Source: Novosphingobium sp. G106
GTDB taxonomy: Bacteria; Pseudomonadota; Alphaproteobacteria; Sphingomonadales; Sphingomonadaceae
DNA: 64,000 nucleotides
Reading direction: 5' to 3'
NCBI RefSeq assembly: GCF_019075875.1
Contig: NZ_JAHOOZ010000001.1
Location: 5,212,001-5,276,000 of the forward strand
The translations under genes were made by a program, and so were the position numbers. A model generated the notes under the pieces. The model was given only the letters and a program-made list of their open reading frames with translations. It made no database searches and was not told where the DNA came from. This document shows, in pieces, positions 35,910 to 43,885 of the stretch (positions are counted from its first letter, which is position 1; every line of letters begins with the position of its first letter).

Positions 35910-36897
35910 ATGACCGTCCAGACCGCCAATCTCGCTGGCATCGATATTCGTGCCGAGATCGAACGCCTGCGCAAGGAGCGCAACGCGGTGATTCTGGCGC
36001 ACTACTACCAGAAGCCCGAGATCCAGGATCTTGCCGATTTCGTCGGCGACAGCCTCGAACTCAGCCGCAAGGCGGCGGCGACCGATGCCGACGTCATCGC
36101 GTTCTGCGGCGTCAAGTTCATGGCCGATACGGCCAAGATCCTCAGCCCGCAGAAGATCGTCGTGCTGCCCGACATGGACGCCGGCTGCAGTCTCGAGGAT
36201 TCGTGCCCGCCCGAGAAGTTCAAGGCCTTCCGCGAGGCGCATCCCGATCATATCGCGCTGACCTATATCAATTGCTCGACCGAGGTTAAGGCGCTCAGCG
36301 ACGTCATCGTCACGTCTTCCAGCGCCGAGACGATCCTCTCGCAGATTCCGCCCGAACAGAAGATCATCTTCGGCCCGGACCGGCACCTCGGCGGCTATCT
36401 GAACCGCAAGTTCGGCCGCGACATGCTGCTCTGGCCCGGCGTCTGCATCGTCCACGAGGCGTTCAGCGAGAAGGAGCTGATCAAGCTCAAGGCGCAGCAT
36501 CCCGACGCGCCGATCGCCGCGCACCCCGAATGCCCGCCGCACATCGTCGACCACGCCGACTATGTCGGCTCGACCAGCGGCATCCTGCAGTATGCCAAGA
36601 CGATGGAAGGCCAGACGCTGATCGTCGCGACCGAGCCGCACATCATCCACCAGATGGAAAAGGCGCTGCCCGAGAAGACCTTCATCGGTGCGCCAGGTGC
36701 CGACGGTAACTGCAACTGCAACATCTGCCCCTACATGGCGCTCAACACGATGGAGAAGCTCTACCTCGCGCTGCGCGACCTTGCAGCCGCGGATCGAGAT
36801 CGAGGAAAGCCTGCGTCTCGCCGCGAAGAAGAGCCTCGACGCCATGCTGGAGATGGCGAGCGGTACGATTGGCAAGGGCGATCTCGGCGCGAGGTAA
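35910..36897 (+). CDS. nadA: Quinolinate synthase NadA with C-terminal frameshift
   Basis: This is the [4Fe-4S] enzyme that condenses iminoaspartate and dihydroxyacetone phosphate into quinolinate for NAD synthesis. It shows '[20 protein letters not shown]', '[17 protein letters not shown]', '[20 protein letters not shown]' and '[19 protein letters not shown]'. After 'LALRD' (residue 290) the frame is broken: an extra T at 36781/36782 shifts it into a long read-through antisense to SirB1. Removing the T restores '[20 protein letters not shown]' and a stop at 36897, giving 328 residues, a normal length. All cluster cysteines precede the break. No nadB or nadC is adjacent. Confidence 0.93.
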
Positions 36898-36905
36898 CGG
36901 TTCAT

Positions 36906-37718
36906 CTAACCCGTCGCGATCGCCTGCAGCGTCGTCGTGATCAGTTCGCGGCGTTGGGGGTCGCGGGTGACTTCGAGCATGGCGCTGAGGCTGGCTCGCG
37001 CAGCCGACACGTCGCGAAGCTGGAGCTGCAGCCGGGCGAGTTCCCACCAGCCGTCGGCATTGTCGGGCGCGACCAGCGTGATGCGTTCGTAGATCGCCAG
37101 CGCTCGCACCGGGTCGCCAGCGCGTTCGGCGCGCGAGGCCTGGTTCAGCAGCAGCCGGGCCAGCACGGTGCGGTTGGTCATCGGGGCGATATGCTCGGGC
37201 CCGGGCACGCCGTCCGGTCCGATCGTGCCATGGAGCAGTGCGGCCAGACGGTCGTCGGAAACCGGCGCGCCGCCGTGGAACGGATCGATCAGGTAAGGCG
37301 GTTCGCCGCCGTTCTCGTCGCCGATACGCACGAGGACATGGCCCGGGGTATTGGTCGCATAGGCCGTCCAACCCAGGCGCCGGGCTGCGGCGACGTAGAG
37401 CAGCGACAGGCTGACCGGCAGTCCGCGCCGGCGGTCGAGCACACGGATGAGATCGGCGTTGAGCGGCGCGTCGTAACTGTCGGCGTCGCCGGTGAAGCCG
37501 AATTCCTCATGGAACACCTGGGCCAGCGCCTCACCCTGTGCCTCGGGAGTCTCCGCCTCGGCGAAATCGTCCAGCCTTTCGCCGATCTCGTCGAGCAGCG
37601 CATAGTAGGGCTCGAGCTCGATCCCCTCGTGATCGAGTTCGCTCAGCGCCAGGGCGGCGTGGTCGAGCTCGATCTCGTCGTCGTCGAGCAGTCCTATGGT
37701 CTCGATATCGCTATCCAT
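36906..37718 (-). CDS. SirB1/transglutaminase-like TPR protein
   Basis: This 270-residue protein matches the SirB1 family: an acidic N-terminus, a transglutaminase-like core with '[20 protein letters not shown]', '[20 protein letters not shown]' and '[15 protein letters not shown]', and a C-terminal TPR-like segment ('[20 protein letters not shown]'). The role is uncertain; family members lack clear protease activity in many cases. It converges with nadA (8 bases between stops) and starts about 130 bases from the putative NUDIX start region. Confidence 0.83.
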   Translation of the reverse strand: MDSDIETIGLLDDDEIELDHAALALSELDHEGIELEPYYALLDEIGERLDDFAEAETPEAQGEALAQVFHEEFGFTGDADSYDAPLNADLIRVLDRRRGLPVSLSLLYVAAARRLGWTAYATNTPGHVLVRIGDENGGEPPYLIDPFHGGAPVSDDRLAALLHGTIGPDGVPGPEHIAPMTNRTVLARLLLNQASRAERAGDPVRALAIYERITLVAPDNADGWWELARLQLQLRDVSAARASLSAMLEVTRDPQRRELITTTLQAIATG

Positions 37719-37816
37719 CTGCGTCCATATGGTCCGCTCGGGCGTTTAGCGCCAGTCAAGAAGGCTCGATCGCGGTCCAATGGGGCCAAAACGCCGGGTT
37801 ACGCACCGTTTGGTAG

Positions 37817-37833
37817 TGTCACGATATTGTAAC
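37817..37833 (+). promoter_or_regulatory. Pho-box-like 11-bp repeat before the NUDIX-DUF47-pit operon
   Basis: TGTCAC at 37817 and TGTAAC at 37828 are exactly 11 bases apart, matching the PhoB half-site spacing and core (TGTCAY/TGTMAY). It lies 65-80 bases upstream of the annotated TTG start and 19 bases upstream of a candidate ATG at 37852. In Sinorhizobium PhoB represses the homologous DUF47-pit operon. Confidence 0.5.
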
Positions 37834-37897
37834 ATAGCGCAAAACCCTTACATGGCCGCGTTTTCAGGGGACACCGTCAATCCGCCAGATCGCCGCC

Positions 37898-39001
37898 TTG
37901 CCCTACCGTTCCGAAGGACCAGCGCTCGATGCGCCGGTGCGGGTCATGCTCGTCACCTCGCGCGGCACGGGGCGCTGGGTAATTCCCAAAGGCAACATTC
38001 CCTCGGGGTTTTCGCCGCATGCCGCAGCGGCGATGGAGGCCGAGGAAGAGGCCGGCGTCCACGGCTCGGTCTGTCCGATCCCGCTCGGTTCCTACCGCTA
38101 TCGCAAGCAGCGGGGCAACGGCGCCTCTTTGATGGTCGACGTCGACGTCTTCCCGATGGCGGTGACGCAGGAACTCGACCAGTGGAAGGAAAAGAGCCAG
38201 CGCGAGCGCCGCTGGTTCACCCTGCCCGAGGCGGCGAAAGCGGTCGACGAGGCGGACCTTGCCGATCTCATGCGCTCTTTCGCGACATCGGAATTCAAGG
38301 CCGCGGCCCGGCGCACCGGCATGTTTCAGCGCGTCGCGCAAAAATCCAGGATCAATCATATGTTCGCGTGGTTCCAGCGGCTGCTGCCCAAGACCGGCAA
38401 TTTCTTCGACCTCTTCGAGGCCCATGCGGTGACAATCGTCGCCGCGGCCGATGCCCTGGCGCGGCTGTTCCAGGGCGGGTCGCGCGCCGATCACATCCGC
38501 GAGATCGTCGAGCGCGAGCACGATGCCGATGACATCATCCGCGAAGTGCTGACGACGGTCCGCAAGACTTTCCTGACTCCGTTCGACCGCGGTGCGATCA
38601 CCAGTCTGATCGGTTCGATGGACAATGCCATCGACGAGATGAACGCGGCGGCGGGCGCGGTATCGCTCTACGAATTCGCCGATTTCGACGACGACATGCG
38701 CGACATGACCGCGATCATCGTCGATGCCGCGCGCGTCACCGCCGAGGCGATGCCGCTGCTGCGCGATGTCGGCCGCAACGGCGCGCGGCTGCACGAGCTG
38801 ACCGAGCGTCTCGTCCGCATGGAAGGCCATGCCGACGAGATCCACGACGCCGGGCTCAAGAAGGCCTTCAAGCAGTTCGGCGACAGTGAGACGATGAAGT
38901 TCGTCGTCGTGCGCGAGATCTACAAGCACCTCGAGCGCATCGTCGACGCGCTGGAGGACGTCGCCAACGAGATCGACGGCATCGTGATCGATCACGCCTG
39001 A
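37898..39001 (+). CDS. NUDIX hydrolase fused in frame to DUF47 (PhoU-like Pit accessory)
   Basis: This 367-residue frame joins a NUDIX domain (1-about 140) to a DUF47 domain (155-367). The NUDIX part has 'WVIPKGNIPSGFSPHAAAAM' and 'EAEEEAGV'; the box keeps the EExG glutamates, but Met replaces the usual Arg, resembling diphosphoinositol-polyphosphate phosphohydrolases. DUF47 begins 'MFAWFQRLLPKTGNFF' and ends 'LEDVANEIDGIVIDHA'. No stop separates them, but an AGGA site precedes the internal ATG at 38360, so DUF47 may also be made alone. The TTG start at 37898 is weak: dropping one A near 37879 would join the ATG at 37852 to 'IRQIAALPYRSEG'. The pit gene follows after 7 bases. Confidence 0.8.
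   Translation: MPYRSEGPALDAPVRVMLVTSRGTGRWVIPKGNIPSGFSPHAAAAMEAEEEAGVHGSVCPIPLGSYRYRKQRGNGASLMVDVDVFPMAVTQELDQWKEKSQRERRWFTLPEAAKAVDEADLADLMRSFATSEFKAAARRTGMFQRVAQKSRINHMFAWFQRLLPKTGNFFDLFEAHAVTIVAAADALARLFQGGSRADHIREIVEREHDADDIIREVLTTVRKTFLTPFDRGAITSLIGSMDNAIDEMNAAAGAVSLYEFADFDDDMRDMTAIIVDAARVTAEAMPLLRDVGRNGARLHELTERLVRMEGHADEIHDAGLKKAFKQFGDSETMKFVVVREIYKHLERIVDALEDVANEIDGIVIDHA
38348..38362 (+). promoter_or_regulatory. Internal ribosome site and ATG of the DUF47 domain
   Basis: AGGA at 38348-38351 stands 8 bases before an in-frame ATG at 38360, whose product would start exactly at the usual DUF47 N-terminus. This permits separate translation of the DUF47 part from the NUDIX-DUF47 frame. 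Confidence 0.5.
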
Positions 39002-39008
39002 CACGATC

Positions 39009-40025
39009 ATGGTCCACGAACTCGCCCTGCCGCTGCTTGTCGGACTGATCGCGGTCGCGCTGGCGTTCGACTTCCTCAACGGCCTGCATGACGCGGCGAA
39101 CTCGATCGCCACGGTCGTCGCGACGCGGCTGCTGAGCCCGGTCAAGGCGGTGCTCTTCGCCGCGGCATTCAACTTCGCCGCCTATTTCCTCAGCCTGGCC
39201 TTCCCGGTGCTGCACAAGGTGGCCGAGACGATCGGCGCGGGACTGATCGCCAAGGACCTCGTGACGCCGGGCGTGGTGTTCGGCGCGCTGGTGGGGGCGA
39301 TGTTCTGGAACGTGGTGACCTGGCTCAAGGGCATCCCCTCGTCGAGCAGCCATGCCCTGATCGGCGGACTCATCGGCGCGGGTGTCGCCCACGCCGGCAT
39401 CGACGGCATCCAGTGGACCGGCCTGAACAAGACGCTGATCGCGATCGTGCTGTCGCCCGTGCTGGGGATGATGCTCTCGATGCTGGTCATGCTGATCACC
39501 AGCTGGGCCTTCCGCAACTCGACCTCGCGCGCCGCCGAAGGCTCGTTTCGCTTCCTCCACCTGTTCTCCTCCGCCGCCTATTCGTTGAGCCACGGGCTCA
39601 ACGATGCGCAGAAGACGATGGGGGTCATCACCGTGCTGCTCTATTCGACCGGGCACCTGTCGGGCGAGTTCCACGTGCCGCACTGGGTGGCGATCAGCTG
39701 CTACGTCGCGATCGCGGCGGGAACGATGTCGGGTGGCTGGAAGATCATCGAGACCATGGGCAGCCGCATCACCAAGCTGTCGCAGCACCAGGGCTTCAGC
39801 GCCTCGACCGGCGGCTCGATCACGCTCTTCGCCGCTTCGCTGCTGGGCATCCCGGTCTCGACCACGCAGACGATCACGGGCTCGATCATCGGCGCCGGCA
39901 CCGCCCGCCGCGCCTCGGCTATCCGCTGGAGCGTGGCGCAGAGCGTGGTGATGGCCTGGGTGATCACGATCCCCGCCTCGGCAGCGGTGGGCGCGCTGTT
40001 CTACGGGCTGACGACGTTGTTCTAG
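39009..40025 (+). CDS. pit: Low-affinity inorganic phosphate transporter Pit
   Basis: This 338-residue membrane transporter of the PiT family has about ten hydrophobic segments. The two PiT signature repeats are 'ALAFDFLNGLHDAANSIATV' near the N-terminus and 'YSLSHGLNDAQKTMGVITVL' in the second half; 'GIPSSSSHALIGGLIGAG' and 'GIPVSTTQTITGSIIGAG' are the paired loops. It imports metal-phosphate in symport with protons. It lies 7 bases after the NUDIX-DUF47 frame, the usual DUF47-pit order, and ends before a perfect terminator hairpin. Confidence 0.96.
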   Translation: MVHELALPLLVGLIAVALAFDFLNGLHDAANSIATVVATRLLSPVKAVLFAAAFNFAAYFLSLAFPVLHKVAETIGAGLIAKDLVTPGVVFGALVGAMFWNVVTWLKGIPSSSSHALIGGLIGAGVAHAGIDGIQWTGLNKTLIAIVLSPVLGMMLSMLVMLITSWAFRNSTSRAAEGSFRFLHLFSSAAYSLSHGLNDAQKTMGVITVLLYSTGHLSGEFHVPHWVAISCYVAIAAGTMSGGWKIIETMGSRITKLSQHQGFSASTGGSITLFAASLLGIPVSTTQTITGSIIGAGTARRASAIRWSVAQSVVMAWVITIPASAAVGALFYGLTTLF

Positions 40026-40030
40026 AAATT

Positions 40031-40052
40031 CCCCTCCTCTGAAGAGGAGGGG
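40031..40052. terminator. Hairpin terminator between pit and the DUF885 gene
   Basis: CCCCTCCTCT and AGAGGAGGGG form a perfect 10-base inverted repeat around GA, five bases after the pit stop. It lies between two convergent genes, so it can serve both. The downstream T content is modest. Confidence 0.7.
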
Positions 40053-40063
40053 GCTTCCTTGCC

Positions 40064-41806
40064 TTAAAACACCGCCTTCGCGGTTGGCTCGTTCATCATC
40101 GCCTTGCGCACCAGCGGGATCGGCGGGCCGCCGTAGCTGAGGAACTGGTCGTGGAACTCCTTCCACGCCGCCCGGCCCCCGTGCTTCGCGGTCCAGTCGG
40201 CGCGCAGCTTGCGGATCATCAGCTTGCCCAGCGTGTAGTTGAGGTAGGCGGGGTCATAGGTCCCGCGCGCCGCCTGCTGTTCGGCCGTGCCCGCGCCCTG
40301 GTAGCACTGGGTGCGGAACATCGCGTCCGACTGCGCCTGCGTCATCTTGCCGCTGTGCATGCCGATCGCCGAGAGGAAGCGGCAGTTGCGCAGCAGCGCA
40401 TTGGAGAGCTGGCCGACATGGGTACCGGGATCGCCATTGCCGAGCCCGGCCTCCCACATCATCTCCTCGCTGTAGTGCGCCCAGCCTTCGGCATAGGCAT
40501 AGCCGACGAACAGCCGGCCGATCCACGAGGGAGAGCGGTTCGAGTGGAGGAACTGGAGGAAGTGCCCGGGCATGACCTCGTGCACGCTGGTGAACAGCAG
40601 GTCCTTGACCCCGGGAATGTACTCGAGCTGCTTCTCCTTCGACCAGCTCGGATCGGGTGGGGCGATATAGTAGATCGAGGGGATGCCCTTCTCGTAAGGC
40701 CCCGGCGGATCGATATAGGCGCCGTTCTGCGCGTTGTAGGGCGGGGACTGGCGGACCAGCGCCTGCTCGGTGCCCGGGATCGACACGAGATCGTGCTCGC
40801 GCACGAAAGCGGTCAGGTCGGGGATCTGCTTGGTCGCCGCCGCCACCGGGCCTTCGGGAGGCTTTTCGGCGTTGAGCTTGCCGAAGCAATCGGGGATCGA
40901 CTTGCCTGGCGCATAGGCAGCGCAGGCCTGCTTGAGCGCCAACTGGTTGCGGCGGAGGTCCGCCTGGCCGACCGCCTCGAGCCTGACGAGGGGGACGTCG
41001 ACACCCTCGGTCGCCTTAAGCATGCGTGAGAACTTGGCGGCGCCCAGGGCGAAGTCCTGCGTCGCGGTGGGCTGCTGCGTCTTGAGCCAGTCGGCGAGCT
41101 CGGTCATCGACTGCGCGGCCTTTTCGGAGGCCTCGCGGTACAAGGTCTGGAGAACCGCGTCGCCGGTGTCGGCAAAGGCAGCACGCGCATCGCCGCGGTA
41201 ATATTCGGCGAAGCCGCCGAAGCCGGAAATGCCGTGCTTGATGAAGCTCGCAGGCAATGGCGTCTTGAGGTTGGCGCGAATGTTCTTCGCCGCTTCCGGC
41301 ACCGCTTCGAAGAAGGCGATCATCACCTTCATTCGATCTTCCTTGCTGGCATATTCGCGCGAGATGTAGACGTTCGGGTCGAGCCCGCCGTTGATGTAGA
41401 AGGCGGGGTTGGTGTGCGGCTGGTCGGCGTCCTCGAGCCAGAACAGCTGCCCCTCGGCGACCTGGATCAGGTAGTCGCGCTCGAAGGCATCGGCGCCGGT
41501 AAGTGCGGTATAGGCCTTGGCCTGCGCGATCACCGAGCGCAGGAAATCGCCGCGCGTTCTAAGACCGGCGTCGCTCCAGTCGGGTAGCTTGCCGTCGAAC
41601 TGGTGCGCGCCTTGATAGACCGCGAAAGCCGGGTCGAGCGCCAGCCAGCGGTCGATCGTCGCCTGCGTGAAGTCCTTCCAGGCCATCGTCGGTTGAGGGG
41701 CAGCCGGCTGCACCCTCGCTTTCTTGGCAGGAGCGGCGAGGGCGGGGCCTGTCGTGCCGAAAGCCAGCGCCACTACGGCCAGTCCGGAAAGCAGGTTGCG
41801 CTTCAT
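40064..41806 (-). CDS. DUF885 family secreted protein (putative metallopeptidase-like)
   Basis: This 580-residue protein has a signal peptide (about 1-24, ending 'GPALAAPAK') and the DUF885 domain. The family motif 'TSVHEVMPGHFLQFLHSNRS' carries an HExxxGH-like sequence that resembles a zinc-peptidase site, and 'AYAEGWAHYSEEMMWEAG' provides a further conserved Glu/His pair. Members are often listed as putative secreted peptidases, but the activity of most is untested. It is a single-gene unit converging on pit; upstream is the DUF429-like gene in the same direction, 45 bases away. Confidence 0.85.
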   Translation of the reverse strand: MKRNLLSGLAVVALAFGTTGPALAAPAKKARVQPAAPQPTMAWKDFTQATIDRWLALDPAFAVYQGAHQFDGKLPDWSDAGLRTRGDFLRSVIAQAKAYTALTGADAFERDYLIQVAEGQLFWLEDADQPHTNPAFYINGGLDPNVYISREYASKEDRMKVMIAFFEAVPEAAKNIRANLKTPLPASFIKHGISGFGGFAEYYRGDARAAFADTGDAVLQTLYREASEKAAQSMTELADWLKTQQPTATQDFALGAAKFSRMLKATEGVDVPLVRLEAVGQADLRRNQLALKQACAAYAPGKSIPDCFGKLNAEKPPEGPVAAATKQIPDLTAFVREHDLVSIPGTEQALVRQSPPYNAQNGAYIDPPGPYEKGIPSIYYIAPPDPSWSKEKQLEYIPGVKDLLFTSVHEVMPGHFLQFLHSNRSPSWIGRLFVGYAYAEGWAHYSEEMMWEAGLGNGDPGTHVGQLSNALLRNCRFLSAIGMHSGKMTQAQSDAMFRTQCYQGAGTAEQQAARGTYDPAYLNYTLGKLMIRKLRADWTAKHGGRAAWKEFHDQFLSYGGPPIPLVRKAMMNEPTAKAVF

Positions 41807-41851
41807 CGTTTCATCCTCCTCGACCGCGGCATTTATTTGCTGACATTTGTG

Positions 41852-42721
41852 TCATTTTGCGCCGAAGGTCCACCCCTCGGTGCGGGCTATCTCGGGGGTA
41901 AGGCCGGAAGGATACCACAGTTCCCGGCGGTCGGCAGCGGTGCGCAGCCAGGCGGCTGTGACGAGGGCATCGCTCTTGTGGTCGTCGATCGCTCCCGAGC
42001 CCGTGACGGGATCGCTGCCGAGCGTGGCCAGCGCCGCATTGAGCGCCTCGAAACTGCGCATCTTCGACTTGGCCGCGCTGCGTCCGGCCGCCATTGCGGC
42101 GATCGTCGTATAGATTTCTGTCACGACCGAGCCATGCTTTGGCAACGGATCGATCGGCCAGACGGGCAGGCGCCCCGCGAGCCGATGGAGCATGCGCATG
42201 CCCGACAGGCTCGACTTGCCGACCTGCGCCGCGCCGACGAGGTTGAAATTGCTGTAGGGCTTGCACCCCATCGCCTGCTGCGCGAGCTCGGTCTGGCGGA
42301 AGCGTCCCCTGCCGCCGCCGAACAGATCGCCTTCGCGCCCGCCGTGGCGGCGGAAGTGGCGCGCGGCTTCGAGGTCGTCGACGAAGCTCGTGACCGACAG
42401 GTGCGGATCGTCTTTGCAGAGCCGGTCGATCAATGCCCAGAGCGTGCGGGCATCTGCTGGACTGTCGGCCCAGCCGGGAAAGAAGGCGCCGCGGTCGGCG
42501 AAAGCCAGCGAGATGCCGAGGTCGAGCCCGACCAGGGTATCGGCGGGCATTCCGTCCACCAGCCAGGCCAGCACCTCGGGCCGCGACCAGCGGTGGCTGG
42601 GGCGGACCAGCGCAGGCGCGGCGCTGCCTGCCGAGCAGATCGCCAGGGCAATCCCGGCATGCCGCTCGCCCGCAGCGCCCGACCAGTCGATCGCGGCGAA
42701 ATGTCGGAAGCGCGGCGTCAC
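41852..42721 (-). CDS. RNase H-like fold protein (DUF429-like), unknown
   Basis: This 289-residue protein begins 'FAAIDWSGAAGERHAGIALA', followed by 'VGLDLGISLAFADRGAFF', and ends with 'DDHKSDALVTAAWLR', a spacing of Asp/Glu residues reminiscent of DUF429 and RuvC/RNase H-like nucleases. I cannot assign a function. Its start overlaps the end of the MmcQ gene by 4 bases (ATGA), and that gene overlaps a third, so the three are coupled. Confidence 0.62.
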   Translation of the reverse strand: MTPRFRHFAAIDWSGAAGERHAGIALAICSAGSAAPALVRPSHRWSRPEVLAWLVDGMPADTLVGLDLGISLAFADRGAFFPGWADSPADARTLWALIDRLCKDDPHLSVTSFVDDLEAARHFRRHGGREGDLFGGGRGRFRQTELAQQAMGCKPYSNFNLVGAAQVGKSSLSGMRMLHRLAGRLPVWPIDPLPKHGSVVTEIYTTIAAMAAGRSAAKSKMRSFEALNAALATLGSDPVTGSGAIDDHKSDALVTAAWLRTAADRRELWYPSGLTPEIARTEGWTFGAK

Positions 42722-43077
42722 TTCTTGCGCGGCCGGACGGGTTTCTTCGCGGCGGCCTGATCGCGCGCGCGGGCGATCACCTCGCGCACGCGCTCGGGAT
42801 CATGGCTGCCGAAACGGACCAGAACCGCGGGCCAGCCCTCGTAGTGCGCGGTCTGCCAGAAGGTGTCGGGATCTGTGGCCTTGAGCACTTCGACCGTGTC
42901 GAGATCGATCTCGACGACGAACGAGGTATCCGGTTCGTGGCCGACCGCGAGGAAGGCGCGGCCGTTGGCCGTTACTTTCACCGCCGGCTTGCCGTAGCTC
43001 TTCGCCAGTTCGGTGTCCGGCAGGCTCAGCGCGAAGACGACGGCATCGTCCCAGCCCGTGATCGGCGCCGCGCTCAT
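42718..43077 (-). CDS. MmcQ/YjbR family protein
   Basis: This 119-residue protein fits the MmcQ/YjbR family ('SLPDTELAKSYGKPAVKV', 'FLAVGHEPDTSFVVEID' and 'TAHYEGWPAVLVRFG'). The fold is CyaY-like, and the family is sometimes described as DNA-binding, without solid proof. The C-terminus is a short Lys/Arg-rich tail. It overlaps both neighbours by 4 bases (ATGA type). Confidence 0.84.
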   Translation of the reverse strand: MSAAPITGWDDAVVFALSLPDTELAKSYGKPAVKVTANGRAFLAVGHEPDTSFVVEIDLDTVEVLKATDPDTFWQTAHYEGWPAVLVRFGSHDPERVREVIARARDQAAAKKPVRPRKK

Positions 43078-43754
43078 TGTCCGGCGCAGCCCTTGGCACT
43101 GCGCGCTACCTGCCAGCCGTCCTTGCCCGGACCGGCACGGAAACGGACGCGCGGCGCCTTTGCCGATTGCTCGAAGGGCACGGCCGACAGGTCGACGCAG
43201 CTCTCGCCGCTCCAGCCGTCGATCCGCCAGTCGTTCATCCGCGGCAGTTCGTCGATCCGGCCGATCTCGGTCGTCCCGGTGGCATCGACGCGCCAGACCG
43301 CGAGGCCGCTCAGCGAGCCGAATTCGGACTCGGTCTGGTCAGCCGCGGCAAAATAGCGGCGCGAGGGCGAGAAGTGCGGCGCGACGCCGGTCTCGATCAT
43401 TGCGCCCTTGCCCGTCCGGTCGACGACGATGTGGCCGTAGGACTCGTAGCCGAGCCAGCCGAACGAGAGGAATCTCTTGTCGTCCGACAGCGCCAGCTTG
43501 TCCGTCGTCTCCATGAAGCTTGTATCAAGGCATACCGTGCCGCCGCCGAGCGTCGCGACGGCGTAGTGGAGCAGGTCCGATCGCAGCACCGCGCGCAGCG
43601 CCTCGGGCACCGCCAGCGGCCGCGCGCGTTCTCGCTCCCAGCCTTCGGCCTGCTTGACGGGCGGGCAGGCGGCGAGGTCGGGAGCGGCTTTGGCCAGCGT
43701 CGGCGGCAAAAGCCCGGCCGAGGCGATCGCAATTGCCATCCAAGCGTTTCGCAT
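43074..43754 (-). CDS. Secreted protein of unknown function
   Basis: This protein of about 226 residues has a signal peptide ('MAIAIASAGLLPPTLAKAAP') and a cysteine-containing periplasmic domain with beta-strand character ('RFLSFGWLGYESYGHIVVD', 'LAVWRVDATGTTEIGRID'). I recognise no family. The ATG at 43754 gives a sensible signal peptide; a longer frame to 43844 would translate through the REP-like element ('VLRQAQDER'), which is not expected. The gene is first in the overlapping trio with MmcQ and the DUF429-like gene. Confidence 0.65.
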   Translation of the reverse strand: MRNAWMAIAIASAGLLPPTLAKAAPDLAACPPVKQAEGWERERARPLAVPEALRAVLRSDLLHYAVATLGGGTVCLDTSFMETTDKLALSDDKRFLSFGWLGYESYGHIVVDRTGKGAMIETGVAPHFSPSRRYFAAADQTESEFGSLSGLAVWRVDATGTTEIGRIDELPRMNDWRIDGWSGESCVDLSAVPFEQSAKAPRVRFRAGPGKDGWQVARSAKGCAGQ

Positions 43755-43787
43755 AGGTCCCCCGGAGATTCGCTTCCCTCTCGACCG

Positions 43788-43878
43788 CTCATCCTGAGCT
43801 TGTCGAAGGACGGTCATTCTCTTGCGGCGCGGCGCCAGGTTCAAGGAAAAGTGCGGCCTTCGACAAGCTCAGGGTAAG
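43788..43878. repeat. REP-like inverted repeat pair
   Basis: The outward copy CTCATCCTGAGCTTGTCGAA at 43788-43807 (continuing to about 43812) and the inverted copy CCTTCGACAAGCTCAGGGTA at 43857-43876 form a long stem around about 45 bases. The core TCCTTCGACAAGCTCAGGA is widespread between genes of sphingomonads. It separates the secreted-protein gene from rarA. Confidence 0.72.
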
Positions 43879-43885
43879 CGGATTG

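Noticed and set aside
36688..36897. Separate 69-codon ORF
   Set aside because: Its second half is the missing NadA C-terminus, so it is explained by the nadA frameshift and not by a new gene.
37780..38532. A 250-codon plus-strand frame overlapping NUDIX
   Set aside because: After its first residues the product has no fold signature; it only shares the start region with the NUDIX frame and may reflect a local indel.
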